This document shows, piece after piece, positions 8,625 to 17,811 of a DNA stretch of 64,000 nucleotides. Below the pieces are notes generated by a model that was not told the DNA's origin, did no database searches, and saw nothing but the letters and a program-made list of their open reading frames with translations. Position 1 is the stretch's first letter; every line of letters begins with the position of its first letter. Source of the stretch: Microvirga guangxiensis (GTDB lineage: Bacteria; Pseudomonadota; Alphaproteobacteria; Rhizobiales; Beijerinckiaceae). Both the position numbers and the translations under genes were made by a program. Location: NCBI RefSeq assembly GCF_900102135.1, contig NZ_FMVJ01000008.1, forward strand, positions 192,976-256,975, written 5' to 3'.

Positions 8625-9173
8625 TCAGCGGTGCCATATGACGAGGCTGACAGGCAGAGATGGATCGAGCACCTGACGCATTCCCGGCTTGAGCCCCGCA
8701 TCCGAGAGCACCGTTTCCGCGCTCTTGCCGGAATCGCATTGCGAGAACAGGGCAATGCCATCGGGAACGACGACGCCTTCAGCCCTTGTGAGGTGAAACG
8801 CGTCATAGCCGATCCCGAGGAAGAGATCGAAGACTCGGCGCCCGCCGGGAACGGCGACCCTTCCGCCATGGGGCAGAACCCTGCGAATGGCCTCATCCCA
8901 TGGGAGTTTCTGCGGATTCCACCACCATCCGTCGACCCTCCTCTCAATCCCCTGCGATGAGGAGGAGAGAACTATCCGGACGCGATTTCTGGGATTCGGA
9001 TTGGCTTCGTGCCCCAGCCGTCCCAGCACGGTTACGTCTGACCGGTTGAGCTCGGCCTGAAAATAAGCCCAATCCGCATCATTGCGCAGCACTTCCGGCG
9101 TATGGCCGGTTGCATCGGCGATACGGTCATTGTCCGACACGATGGCATAGCCATGAATTTCAACGCGGGACAT
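8625..9173 (-). CDS. Dihydrofolate reductase-like (RibD C-terminal type) protein
   Basis: About 182 residues from MSRVEIHGYAIVSDNDRIAD. The order of elements fits the DHFR/RibD-C superfamily: an initial strand with an SDND.IAD loop, an ADWAYFQAEL helix, VTVLGRLGHE and a late VPGGRRVFDLFL segment comparable to the glycine-rich cofactor strand. Relatives are usually annotated as dihydrofolate reductase family proteins of uncertain substrate. The start overlaps the end of the upstream ceramidase-like gene by 14 bases and is preceded by AAGG at about 7 bases, so the two are probably translationally coupled. Not expected to be the housekeeping FolA. Confidence 0.65.
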   Translation of the reverse strand: MSRVEIHGYAIVSDNDRIADATGHTPEVLRNDADWAYFQAELNRSDVTVLGRLGHEANPNPRNRVRIVLSSSSQGIERRVDGWWWNPQKLPWDEAIRRVLPHGGRVAVPGGRRVFDLFLGIGYDAFHLTRAEGVVVPDGIALFSQCDSGKSAETVLSDAGLKPGMRQVLDPSLPVSLVIWHR

Positions 9174-9852
9174 GACGCAGCCTTTCCTCGGAACCATGGA
9201 CGAGCGCTGCGTTCATGAGAATCCACAGCACCAGCGCATTCAGCACGTGCCAAAGCGCATGCGTGCCGAGTGGTAGCGCAGAGCAGACCGCGCTGTCGAT
9301 GGAGCGGAACACAAGGGACAGGAAGAAGACGAAAGCCGCCCACAACAGCGCCTTGCCCGGCTGCGTCACTCCCAGGCTTCGGCACGCCGCTCCTACGAGG
9401 AAAAGCGCCATGAGAGCGGGCAGGTAACCCACCGATCCGTTGAGACTGATGCCGGGAAAAGCACTGAACCACAGACGCCCGAAGGAAGTGTTGAACACAG
9501 CGAATGCTGCAGTGAACGCGATGGAAGAGACGAGCCTCAGTCGCAGGTAGCGGCGCATGGCCAGCAGGAAGTAGCTGTAGATGAACACCGCAATGGGCAA
9601 CACATCGGCCAGCAACGACCATCGGTTGGCGAAAGTGTGGAACAGAAAGCTCCCTATCCCGACGATGGCGCTCACAGTGATGAGCCAAAGGGCAGGCCAG
9701 TCAGCCCGATCCTTGCCTTGCCAGATCCAAAGGGCATAAGCAGCAGCCAACAGGAAGAACCCATTGGAGACGGCATTGATGGGCTCTGCCCAAAAGCCGG
9801 GACTAAGGCGCTCGCAATAACTGTCGATCGGCTGAAACCAGGAGGATGTCAT
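9160..9852 (-). CDS. Ceramidase-family (CREST) membrane protein
   Basis: A 230-residue protein with about seven hydrophobic helices. It starts MTSSWFQPIDSYCERL and continues FWAEPINAVSNGFF, a motif typical of bacterial proteins in the alkaline ceramidase / CREST superfamily. The expected metal-site elements are present: FLFHTFANRW followed by DVLP in the central part and HALWHVLNA near the C-terminus. Members hydrolyse amide bonds of lipids or act as receptors; many bacterial ones are uncharacterised. It is transcribed just ahead of the DHFR-like gene. A role in membrane lipid turnover is an inference. Confidence 0.78.
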   Translation of the reverse strand: MTSSWFQPIDSYCERLSPGFWAEPINAVSNGFFLLAAAYALWIWQGKDRADWPALWLITVSAIVGIGSFLFHTFANRWSLLADVLPIAVFIYSYFLLAMRRYLRLRLVSSIAFTAAFAVFNTSFGRLWFSAFPGISLNGSVGYLPALMALFLVGAACRSLGVTQPGKALLWAAFVFFLSLVFRSIDSAVCSALPLGTHALWHVLNALVLWILMNAALVHGSEERLRHVPR

Positions 9853-9980
9853 GAGGTTGTTTCAGGCATGCGCGGGACGGGGGTGCTCCTGTGAGACATT
9901 CAGAAACATAATCCCACTGCATTGAGTTTCCACGACAACGCCTGCCTCGAAGCCACGTCCATCAGCATCGGAATATACCC

Positions 9981-10928
9981 ATGGAAAAGCGTCAACTCGG
10001 TCGAAGCAACCTGCAAGTGCCCCCGCTCTGCATTGGGGGCAATGTTTTCGGCTGGACGGCGGATGAGTCGACATCCTTCGCGCTTCTCGATGCCTTCTTC
10101 GACGCGGGCCTTACGTTCATCGACACAGCCGATGTGTACTCGAAATGGGTTCCGGGCCACACGGGCGGCGAGTCGGAAACGATCATCGGCAAATGGATGA
10201 AGGCACGGGGCAACCGGGACCGGCTCGTGATCGCCACCAAGGTCGGCCAGGAGATGCCTTACGGAAAAGGCCTCTCGAAGCCCCATATCCGCATGGCCGT
10301 CGAAGAGTCCCTGAAGCGCCTTCAGACCGACTATATCGATCTTTATCAATCCCATATCGATGATGCCGGAGCCCCGCTCGAGGAGACGCTTCATGCGTAT
10401 GCGGAGTTGATCCAGGCTGGAAAGGTGCGGTTCATCGGAGCCTCGAACTACAATGCGGAGCGGCTGAGCGAAGCTCTCGACATCAGCGCCCGAAACGGCC
10501 TGCCGCGCTACGAGTCTCTGCAGCCGGAATATAACCTCTACAATCGCGCCGCATACGAGGATGCCCTGGAGCCCGCCTGCCGCGACAACGGAATCGGCGT
10601 CATCCCCTATTACGCGTTAGCCAGTGGCTTTCTGACGGGCAAGTACCGTTCCGAGCAGGATTTCGGCAAAAGCCCGCGCGGCGGGTCCATGGGCAAATAT
10701 CTGAATGCGCGCGGCCTCCGCATTCTGGAGGCGCTCGACAGCGTCGCCGAGAAGCACAAGGCGACGCCGGCTCAGGTTTCACTAGCCTGGCTCATGGCCC
10801 GCCCCGGCCTTACAGCCCCGATCGCCAGCGCGACCACTCCATTGCAGGTGGAGGATCTCGTGGCCTCAACGGCCCTCCAGCTCGATTCATCCGATATGGA
10901 GGCCCTCACCAGGGCATCGGCCACTTAG
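9981..10928 (+). CDS. Aldo/keto reductase
   Basis: A 315-residue TIM-barrel NADPH-dependent oxidoreductase. It starts MEKRQLGRSNLQVPPLCIGG, the usual opening of the family. The catalytic tetrad is visible in order: Asp in FIDTADVYSK, Tyr in the same segment, Lys in VIATKVGQE and His in DLYQSHID. The C-terminal SATTPLQVED segment corresponds to the cofactor phosphate site. It resembles the YajO/YdhF-like general aldehyde and ketone reductases; the natural substrate cannot be told. The gene is monocistronic and divergent from the ceramidase-like gene. The Shine-Dalgarno is poor. Confidence 0.92.
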   Translation: MEKRQLGRSNLQVPPLCIGGNVFGWTADESTSFALLDAFFDAGLTFIDTADVYSKWVPGHTGGESETIIGKWMKARGNRDRLVIATKVGQEMPYGKGLSKPHIRMAVEESLKRLQTDYIDLYQSHIDDAGAPLEETLHAYAELIQAGKVRFIGASNYNAERLSEALDISARNGLPRYESLQPEYNLYNRAAYEDALEPACRDNGIGVIPYYALASGFLTGKYRSEQDFGKSPRGGSMGKYLNARGLRILEALDSVAEKHKATPAQVSLAWLMARPGLTAPIASATTPLQVEDLVASTALQLDSSDMEALTRASAT

Positions 10929-11050
10929 CGGCAGCCGACGTCTACACATTCGATGCGAGTGGAACACTCCGCTATCTGCAAGCTCAGCCATCTTGCCAGA
11001 TGCGTTCCGACATCCGATGAAGGCGGAGGATGCATGAAGAAGGCACAACG

Positions 11051-11836
11051 ATGCGCATTGCCACCTGGAACGTGAATTCGATCAAGCAGCGATTGGACCA
11101 CCTCACGACCTTCGTGAAAAGTGCGGATCCCGACGTGCTCTGCCTTCAGGAACTGAAATGCATGGACGAGGCCTTTCCCCGGGCCGAGGTCGAAGCCCTG
11201 GGCTACAACGTCGTCACTCATGGGCAGAAGGCCTATAACGGCGTTGCCATTCTATCCAAGCGCCCGCTCGAGGATGTGCGCCGTGGGCTGCCGGGGGATG
11301 AGAGCGACGAGCAGGCCCGCTACCTCGAAGGCACCATCTCGACCTCGACGGGCGTGGTCAGGGTCGCGTCGATCTATCTGCCCAACGGCAATCCTATCGG
11401 CACACCCAAATTCGACTACAAGCTCGCTTGGATGGACCGGCTCATTGCTCACGCGCGCCGCCTTCTCCCGCTGGAAGCCCCCCTGGTGCTGTGCGGCGAC
11501 TACAACGTGATCCCCGAGCCCAAGGACGCAGCCGCTCCCGAGGCCTGGATGGGCGATGCGCTCTTCCAGCCGGAGAGCCGCGCGAAGTTCCGGGAACTCG
11601 AGAATCTCGGCCTCCTCGACGCCGTCCGCGCCTGCAGCGACCAGCCGGGGCTCTATTCATTCTGGGACTATCAGGCCGGGGCCTTCCAGCGGAACAACGG
11701 CATCCGCATCGACCATCTCATGCTCTCGCCTCAGGCCCAGGACAAGCTGAAGAGCGCCTCGATCCGCAAGGAAGTGCGCGGATGGGACAAGCCCTCCGAC
11801 CATGTGCCGGTCATGGTGGACCTGGATATCGATTAG
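11051..11836 (+). CDS. xthA: Exodeoxyribonuclease III
   Basis: A 261-residue AP endonuclease / 3'-5' exonuclease of base-excision repair. The start MRIATWNVNSIKQRL is preceded by GAAGG at 7 bases, so the in-frame ATG 21 bases upstream is rejected. Characteristic elements are NVNS, LQELKCMDE with the metal-binding Glu, YLPNG, CGDYNV and the terminal DHVPVMVDL containing the catalytic His. Length is close to the usual 260-270. It converges on the ExoR-like gene with only six bases between stop codons. It acts in the cytoplasm on abasic sites and 3' blocking groups. Confidence 0.95.
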   Translation: MRIATWNVNSIKQRLDHLTTFVKSADPDVLCLQELKCMDEAFPRAEVEALGYNVVTHGQKAYNGVAILSKRPLEDVRRGLPGDESDEQARYLEGTISTSTGVVRVASIYLPNGNPIGTPKFDYKLAWMDRLIAHARRLLPLEAPLVLCGDYNVIPEPKDAAAPEAWMGDALFQPESRAKFRELENLGLLDAVRACSDQPGLYSFWDYQAGAFQRNNGIRIDHLMLSPQAQDKLKSASIRKEVRGWDKPSDHVPVMVDLDID

Positions 11837-11842
11837 GCGCGC

Positions 11843-12715
11843 TTAACGGCGGGACTGGATGTACTGTTCGAGCAGGGCGAGCGCCAGCTTGCGGTCGTTG
11901 TCGCTCGCCGCGGCAAAGGCCTCCTCGTAGAGGGTCTCGATCCACTCGTCCTTGGCGGAATCCGTCACAGCCTCGCGAGCAAGCGTCAGCCACATCAGGC
12001 CCTTGGCACGCTGGCGCGGAACGCCTTGGCCGTTCATGAGCATGTGGCCCAGGAGAGCCTGCGAGGGGTGATGCCCCTTTTCAGCCGCCAAGTTGAACCA
12101 GCGCGCGGCTTGGCGCGCATCCCGGGAGACGCCGGTTCCTTCCATGTAGAGGCGGGCGAGATTGTACTGCGCGTTCGAGTCGCTGAAATAGGACGCCGCG
12201 TAGTTGAACATCTCCACGGCCCGAACCGGGTTGGCAGTCACATAGGTGCCCTTGATGCCATCCAGGAAATAGGTTCCGAGCGCGACGAAGGCGCTGGAAA
12301 CGACCAGCGCATTCGGGGAGTCCGGGCTTTCGTCCGCATGCTGGTCAGCGAGCCTGGAGAAATACTCGAACGCCCTCAGATCGTCATGCTCGACGCCGTC
12401 GCCATCGGCATACATGCGACCGAGCTTCCAGAGCGCCAGGGTATGCCCCTGCCCTGCCGCGTATTCCAGGGCAGCAGCAGCGCCAAGCTTATCGCCTGCA
12501 TTGTAGTCGCGCATGCCCGTGCGCAGCGCCTCGCGAACGGAGCCATACTTGACGTGCGGCGTCAGGACGGGCGAGAGGGATGGCGTCAAAGGCTGAGGAC
12601 GCGGCGCGGCATCGAGAGCGAAAGCGGAGGAAGAGCCGATCAGAACGAAAGCGCAGGCAGCCGCCATCGTCAAACGGTCCGTAAGCTTCAGCTTTTCGAT
12701 CAGGCGCGCATTCAT
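11843..12715 (-). CDS. exoR: ExoR-like Sel1-repeat periplasmic regulator
   Basis: A 290-residue protein with a signal peptide (hydrophobic TMAAACAFVLIGSSSAFA) followed by several Sel1/TPR-like repeats (ALWKLGRMYADGDGV, AQYNLARLYMEGTGV, SQALLGHMLMNGQGV). The arrangement, including VALGTYFLDGI between repeats and an ARWFNLAAEKGH unit, matches ExoR of rhizobia, a periplasmic inhibitor of the ExoS-ChvI two-component system that represses exopolysaccharide and affects motility. That assignment rests on recalled family resemblance. No exoS/chvI genes are in the window. The gene is divergent from the RTX gene at 13201 across a 485-base spacer. Confidence 0.72.
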   Translation of the reverse strand: MNARLIEKLKLTDRLTMAAACAFVLIGSSSAFALDAAPRPQPLTPSLSPVLTPHVKYGSVREALRTGMRDYNAGDKLGAAAALEYAAGQGHTLALWKLGRMYADGDGVEHDDLRAFEYFSRLADQHADESPDSPNALVVSSAFVALGTYFLDGIKGTYVTANPVRAVEMFNYAASYFSDSNAQYNLARLYMEGTGVSRDARQAARWFNLAAEKGHHPSQALLGHMLMNGQGVPRQRAKGLMWLTLAREAVTDSAKDEWIETLYEEAFAAASDNDRKLALALLEQYIQSRR

Positions 12716-13200
12716 GGACTTCTACTCTTTTCCATCCAGTTCCCACGGGAATCCCAACGGAATGGAACTCCTGTGATCTGCCATGTGCTGCGCCACCTAT
12801 GCAATGTCTCGCGCAAACAGGTCGACCGATAGCGTTAATCGGAGTTACCCCTGAAGCGCTTCATCATAAAGCGTTGGTTTAGAAGCACTTTAACTGACTT
12901 CTACAGGTGCTCGCGCTTTATGGCGGGATCGCGGCGGCGCTTTGACCAAGAGCGGCAGGATGAGGAAGCTTTGTGGGTGTTGCCCCCTGGCAACATCATC
13001 TTCCCGTTCAGTTTCAGAAAGAATACTGCAAACGCCGTCTTCACCAAGTGCGGCAGCACACAGGGACGCAGGTTGTCGTAACGCTATCAAGTTATAGATG
13101 CTCCTCGGCCAGAGCACAACGCAACGGATTTAGAGAATACTACACGCTCTATACGCCTGAATACGCTTGCTCTGCGAAACTATATTTTTGGAGCATCACA
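12716..13200. other. Divergent intergenic region between exoR-like and RTX genes
   Basis: This 485-base spacer holds the promoters of two divergent genes. It is more AT-rich toward the RTX side (the 60 bases before 13201). A short perfect palindrome TTCCCACGGGAA lies at 12740-12751 close to the exoR-like start, and GTTGCC/GGCAAC forms a small stem near 12978. I cannot assign a promoter with confidence and see no credible gene; the frame that extends the RTX gene upstream lacks family resemblance. Confidence 0.45.
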
Positions 13201-14835
13201 ATGGCATCGTATAATGAAGCTTTACGCCTCTTCGTTTTTGACAAGGACGAAACAGCCGAGTTCGTCATGAGCCCTGGTATGGGCAACTGCAGTGTTCTTG
13301 GAAATAGCCTCGGCAATCGAATAACCGGGAACGATGGAGACAACAGTCTCGACGGTGGCGAAGGCGCCGATTTTCTGATGGGCAATGACGGCAACGACAC
13401 CTACATCGTCGATGACGTCGGAGACGTGGTCTATGAATGCCCGGATGAGGGTTTCGATACCATCAAAGCTTCAGTCGACGTCAATCTCAACTTTCATGGG
13501 TTCTATACCGAGAGGCTCATTCTGACCGGTGGCGCCTCCAGCGGCATCGGCAATGGGCTCAACAACGAGATCATCGGCAACAACAATCTCGTCAATTTCC
13601 TGGATGGCGGCGGCGGCGACGATATCCTGAGAGGCGGAACTCAAAGGGACCAACTCATCGGTGGCAAGGGCAACGATTGCCTCGATGGCGGCGGAGGAAG
13701 CGACCAGCTGGTGGGCGGTGAAGGCGACGATACGTATGTCGTCCATAGCGGGCACGAGACGATCCTGGAAACAGCCGGCCAAGGCTGGGATCAAGTCAAT
13801 GCCTGGACGAGCTATACGCTCAAGAGCAATCTCGAAGCTCTCAAGCTCCTTGGAGACTCCAATATCTCTGGAACCGGCAACAGTGCGAACAACAGCCTGA
13901 CGGGAAACAACGGAAGAAACAACCTCCAAGGCTTGGAGGGGAACGACACGCTCGACGGCGGAGCAGGCGAAGATCGCCTGGAGGGAGGAACGGGCAACGA
14001 TACGTATTACGTCGACGACAAGGACGACGTCGTTATCGAGGACCTGACCTCGGATGGAAATGACACGGTTTATACCTCGATCGACTACACGCTGAGCGAG
14101 TTTGTCGAGAACCTCATCGCTCACGGCTCGGGCGCAATCCGCCTGACCGGGAACGAGCTTGCCAATACGATTACGGGCAACGACCAGGCCAACATCATCG
14201 ACGGCGGCGCCGGTGCGGACAGGATGGATGGCGGAGGCGGCAACGACATCTACTACGTAGATAACGTCAGGGATGTCATCACCGATGTGGCCGGTTTCGA
14301 TACGGTCAAGACCACATGCCATTATACGCTGAACGGAACTCTGGAGAACCTTACCGCAGCCAGCGGTTCGAATGCTCTCAAGCTCACTGGCAACGCCTTG
14401 AACAACGGAATCAACGGCAATCGGGGCAGAGACACTCTCAAGGGCCTTGGCGGCAACGATACTCTGAACGGCAAGCAAGGCTCCGACATCCTGTACGGCG
14501 GAAAGGGCCAGGACACGTTCGTGTTCGACACCCACTTGAGCGCAGGCAATATCGACAAGATCTGCGACTTCAACTTCAGGCAAGACACGATCCATTTGGA
14601 CAATGCCATCTTCAGGAAGCTGGGGGGCGGCTCCATCAATAAGCCCGGCAAGTTGAAAAAGGCGTTCTTCACCGTCGGCAAGGAGGCCAAGGATGGGAAC
14701 GACTATATCGTTTATGATAAAGAGAAAGGCGCTCTTTATTATGATTACGATGGATCGGGTCAGGGTGCGGCTGTTCTCTTCGCACGGTTCAAGGCCGGCA
14801 CGATCATCAAGGCGGATGACCTGATGATCATCTGA
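13201..14835 (+). CDS. RTX calcium-binding protein, cysteine-containing
   Basis: 544 residues from the ATG at 13201 (MASYNEALRLFVFDKDE), chosen because GGAG lies 8 bases upstream and the upstream frame extension is not RTX-like. Four or five RTX modules with signatures such as [26 protein letters not shown] and GGNDIYYVDN alternate with spacers ending in LTGN. The C-terminal cap (DTIHLDNAIFRKLG, YYDYDGSGQGA) is homologous to that of the RTX protein at 5769-7451. Five cysteines are scattered through it, unusual in this normally cysteine-free class. Type I secretion and calcium-dependent folding are expected from the family; no enzymatic domain is seen. Confidence 0.88.
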   Translation: MASYNEALRLFVFDKDETAEFVMSPGMGNCSVLGNSLGNRITGNDGDNSLDGGEGADFLMGNDGNDTYIVDDVGDVVYECPDEGFDTIKASVDVNLNFHGFYTERLILTGGASSGIGNGLNNEIIGNNNLVNFLDGGGGDDILRGGTQRDQLIGGKGNDCLDGGGGSDQLVGGEGDDTYVVHSGHETILETAGQGWDQVNAWTSYTLKSNLEALKLLGDSNISGTGNSANNSLTGNNGRNNLQGLEGNDTLDGGAGEDRLEGGTGNDTYYVDDKDDVVIEDLTSDGNDTVYTSIDYTLSEFVENLIAHGSGAIRLTGNELANTITGNDQANIIDGGAGADRMDGGGGNDIYYVDNVRDVITDVAGFDTVKTTCHYTLNGTLENLTAASGSNALKLTGNALNNGINGNRGRDTLKGLGGNDTLNGKQGSDILYGGKGQDTFVFDTHLSAGNIDKICDFNFRQDTIHLDNAIFRKLGGGSINKPGKLKKAFFTVGKEAKDGNDYIVYDKEKGALYYDYDGSGQGAAVLFARFKAGTIIKADDLMII

Positions 14836-14854
14836 TCCATATTCAATGCCCTGC

Positions 14855-14877
14855 CATGGCCGGCTTGTCCGGCCATG
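14855..14877. other. Palindrome between convergent genes
   Basis: A 9-bp stem CATGGCCGG/CCGGCCATG with a 5-base loop lies between the RTX gene and the methyltransferase gene. It lacks a T-run on either side, so it may be a weak or Rho-assisted terminator or an mRNA-end stabiliser. Confidence 0.4.
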
Positions 14878-14882
14878 CTGCT

Positions 14883-15713
14883 TCAAGAGCCTACGACGCC
14901 CGATGAAAACCAGACCTGATCATAGACGGCGACTGCAGTCTCATCGGGCAAGCGCTCACTCGTCGGCCAGATCGAGCGAACACTTGCAAGATCGGCCTCA
15001 TTGGGCAAGCTCTTCGAGGCATGCTCATCCTCCGTTCCGCTGCACGAAATGAAGCCTACCGTCATGAGCGGCGTGGCGCTGAAGCCCCCTTCCAGACGAC
15101 GCACCATGATGGCAGGCCCCCACCCCTCATGCGGCTGCCACGGAAAAATCAGTCTCCCGCCCGGTTTCAGAGCTTTCAGCCACTCGACGTCCGGGGCCAT
15201 GACCCCGGCATTCACGTAGATCACATCGGCTTTCGGGAGAGGCCGCCCGAAAGCAGATTCGCCATGTACCTTCACATGGGAATACGCGCGCAAATTCTGT
15301 GACGCCTGCGCTGCGAGGTCCGCTTCATACTCATAGGCTTCCACGCATCCGTGAGGCTCTACCAGGCTCGCCAGGATCGCGGTGTAATAGCCCAAACCCG
15401 CTCCCACATGGATGACAGTCTCTCCGGCCTGCGGGCATACCTCATCGAGCCAAGCAGCATGGAGCGCAGGCTCCCCATTGTTGATGCCGCGTTTACGGTC
15501 GATCGCCACGAGAACGTTGTCGTAGATGCCGGCAACATCGCTTGTTCGGGTTGCGATGCCGACGCTGATCGCGGTCCAGGGCGGAGGCGGAAGAAAGTTC
15601 TCGCGGGGAACGGTCGCGAAGGCCTGCTCGATGCGCCTGTCACGAAGATCGGTCAGGCGCGCGATCTGCTCCGCATATTCGGAGCGGTATGTCTCAGATG
15701 CAGTGTTGGACAT
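14883..15713 (-). CDS. Protein-L-isoaspartate O-methyltransferase family protein
   Basis: 276 residues from MSNTASETYRSEYAEQIARL. The N-terminal part has the PCMT-type RIEQAFATVPRENFLPP motif. The SAM-binding segment is ETVIHVGAGLGYYTAILA, followed by VEAYEYEADLA and later LKPGGRLIFPW. The glycine-rich loop is VGAGLGY rather than the canonical IGTGSGYQ, and about 60 residues follow the Rossmann core, so the substrate may differ from isoaspartyl protein. The upstream methylcrotonyl-type carboxylase gene is on the same strand 55 bases away. It converges with the RTX gene. Confidence 0.78.
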   Translation of the reverse strand: MSNTASETYRSEYAEQIARLTDLRDRRIEQAFATVPRENFLPPPPWTAISVGIATRTSDVAGIYDNVLVAIDRKRGINNGEPALHAAWLDEVCPQAGETVIHVGAGLGYYTAILASLVEPHGCVEAYEYEADLAAQASQNLRAYSHVKVHGESAFGRPLPKADVIYVNAGVMAPDVEWLKALKPGGRLIFPWQPHEGWGPAIMVRRLEGGFSATPLMTVGFISCSGTEDEHASKSLPNEADLASVRSIWPTSERLPDETAVAVYDQVWFSSGVVGS

Positions 15714-15768
15714 ACCTTGCAATACCCGCCGTCCTCAGCCGGTTCCGAACATCCCCCAATTCGCCGGA

Positions 15769-17376
15769 TCACATCCTGAATACGCCGAACTTCGTTTCAG
15801 GAATCGGTGCGTTCAACGCAGCCGAGAAAGCCAGCGCCAGTACGCGGCGGGTTTCCGAGGGCAGGATGATGCCGTCGTCCCACAGGCGCGCGGTGGCGTG
15901 ATACGGGGAGCCTTCCTCCTCGTACTTGTTGCGGATCGGCGCCTTGAAGGCCTCCTCCTCATCCGCGCTCCAGTCCTTGCCCTCGGCCTCGATGTTGTCG
16001 CGCCGGACCGTGGCGAGAACGCTCGCCGCCTGCTCGCCGCCCATTACCGAGATGCGGGAGTTCGGCCAAGTGAACAGGAAGCGCGGGGAATAGGCTCGGC
16101 CGCACATGCCGTAATTGCCTGCGCCGAATGAGCCGCCCACGAGAAGCGTGATCTTCGGCACCTGCGCGCATGCTACCGCCGTCACGAGTTTCGCGCCGTC
16201 CTTGGCGATGCCGCCGGCCTCGTACTGGCTGCCCACCATGAACCCGGAGATGTTCTGGAGGAAGAGCAGCGGGATACGCCGCTGACAGCACAGCTCGATG
16301 AAATGCGCCCCCTTGAGTGCGCTTTCCGAGAACAGGATGCCATTGTTCCCAATGATGCCGACCGGCATGCCCCAGATCCGGGCGAAGCCCGTCACGAGGG
16401 TGGTGCCGTAGAGCCGCTTGAACTCATCGAATTCGGAGCCGTCGACGAGCCGGGCGATAACCTCGCGGATGTCGTACTGCTTCTTGAGATCGGTCGGTAC
16501 GATCGCCTCGAGATCGTCGATGGAATATTTCGGCTCCACCGGCTCGGCGAGATCGATGTTGATCGTCTTGCGCGTGTTCAGGGTGCCGACGATCCGGCGC
16601 ACGATGGCAAGGGCATGCACATCGTCGGTGGCGTAGTGATCCGCGACCCCTGACTGACGGGCATGCACATCCGCGCCGCCGAGATCCTCCGCCGAGACCA
16701 CCTCGCCGGTCGCGGCCTTTACCAGGGGCGGCCCGCCGAGGAAGATCGTGCCCTGACGACGCACGATGATGGTCTCGTCCGACATGGCAGGCACGTAGGC
16801 GCCGCCCGCCGTGCAGGAACCCATGACGCAGGCGATCTGCGGAATGCCCATCGAGGAGAGCGTCGCCTGATTGTAGAAGATACGGCCGAAATGCTCGCGG
16901 TCGGGAAACACGTCCGTCTGGTGCGGCAGGTTCGCGCCGCCGGAATCGACCAGATAGATGCAGGGCAGCCTGTTCTCCCGCGCGATCTCCTGCGCGCGCA
17001 GATGCTTCTTCACCGTCATCGGGTAGTAGGTGCCGCCTTTGATCGTCGAGTCGTTGCAGACGATCATGACCTCGCGGCCTTCGACACGTCCGATGCCCGT
17101 GATGATGCCAGCGCCGTGGATGGCGTCCTCGTACATGCCGTGGGCGGCAAGAGAGCCGAGTTCCAGGAAAGGCGCTCCCGGATCGAGCAGGCGCATCACC
17201 CGTTCGCGCGGCAGGAGCTTGCCGCGGGCGAGATGGCGCTCGCGGGCTTTAGCGGGTCCGCCTTCAGCGACGGCCTGCCGCTTGGCCTGGAGCTCCTGAG
17301 CGAGGTCCGCCCAGGCGGCGCGGTTTGCCCGCGCATTATCCGATGAGAGGTCGGCTGAAGTGGCGATAACGGGCAC
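15769..17376 (-). CDS. Methylcrotonyl-CoA carboxylase beta subunit (carboxyltransferase)
   Basis: A 535-residue acyl-CoA carboxyltransferase. It matches the methylcrotonyl-CoA carboxylase type: [18 protein letters not shown] near the N-terminus, [50 protein letters not shown], then [20 protein letters not shown] and [14 protein letters not shown] in the second half. It carries out carboxyl transfer from biotin to 3-methylcrotonyl-CoA in leucine breakdown. The biotin-carrying alpha subunit that normally sits beside it is absent here; the only biotin carboxylase in the window is at 28099. Isovaleryl-CoA dehydrogenase, the preceding step, is encoded 4.4 kb away. Confidence 0.9.
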   Translation of the reverse strand: MPVIATSADLSSDNARANRAAWADLAQELQAKRQAVAEGGPAKARERHLARGKLLPRERVMRLLDPGAPFLELGSLAAHGMYEDAIHGAGIITGIGRVEGREVMIVCNDSTIKGGTYYPMTVKKHLRAQEIARENRLPCIYLVDSGGANLPHQTDVFPDREHFGRIFYNQATLSSMGIPQIACVMGSCTAGGAYVPAMSDETIIVRRQGTIFLGGPPLVKAATGEVVSAEDLGGADVHARQSGVADHYATDDVHALAIVRRIVGTLNTRKTINIDLAEPVEPKYSIDDLEAIVPTDLKKQYDIREVIARLVDGSEFDEFKRLYGTTLVTGFARIWGMPVGIIGNNGILFSESALKGAHFIELCCQRRIPLLFLQNISGFMVGSQYEAGGIAKDGAKLVTAVACAQVPKITLLVGGSFGAGNYGMCGRAYSPRFLFTWPNSRISVMGGEQAASVLATVRRDNIEAEGKDWSADEEEAFKAPIRNKYEEEGSPYHATARLWDDGIILPSETRRVLALAFSAALNAPIPETKFGVFRM

Positions 17377-17484
17377 GGCGTCAGGCTCCCTGATTTTTCT
17401 TTTAGCTCCTCACGGTCGAACCGGGGGCTCTCCGTCAGTAGCTGGGACCAGGGAGCCCGGCAACTCCGCCATCAGGCTGAGGGA

Positions 17485-17811
17485 TTAGCCTTTCGCACGA
17501 ATGACGACTTCCTGGCGAACCACGCCGGAGCCGCAGCGATAGGCGATGCCCCGGACGAGGGACCAATCATGCGTGGTCTGCTGGAGGTAGAGATGTGTGC
17601 CGCCCAGGGCGACCACGGCCTCTTTCATGCTGTCCGTCGCGGAGCCGAAGCCTGGGGTGGTCGGCACCACCGGGCTCACCTCTCCCAGATTCTGGCAAAC
17701 GCGCACGTCGGCCGGCGAATCAACGATATGCACCAGATCCGTTGGATCGGGGCGGTAGGCGCAGGCCGAAACGCTTACGAGAAGGAGAGAGGCAAGGAGA
17801 ATGCGCTGCAT
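17485..17811 (-). CDS. Small outer-membrane-type lipoprotein, hypothetical
   Basis: About 108 residues from the ATG at 17811. The N-terminus MQRILLASLLLVSVSAC is a lipoprotein signal with lipobox VSAC, so the mature protein would be lipidated at that Cys. The following region VRVCQNLGEVSPV and a later GTHLYLQQTTH resemble small DUF4156-like lipoproteins. Two further cysteines (VC, RC) could form a disulfide. No function is known. It stands between lipB and the methylcrotonyl-type carboxylase gene on the same strand, with about 100 bases on each side. Confidence 0.72.
   Translation of the reverse strand: MQRILLASLLLVSVSACAYRPDPTDLVHIVDSPADVRVCQNLGEVSPVVPTTPGFGSATDSMKEAVVALGGTHLYLQQTTHDWSLVRGIAYRCGSGVVRQEVVIRAKG

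Noticed and set aside
12973..13200. Upstream extension of the RTX frame beginning at 12973
   Set aside because: The 76 extra residues are Cys/Arg/Gln-rich and not RTX-like, while the ATG at 13201 has GGAG at 8 bases.
13471..14886. A 471-codon antisense frame over the cysteine-containing RTX gene
   Set aside because: Repetitive Val/Ile/Asp content mirrors the RTX repeats on the other strand and no start signal is seen.
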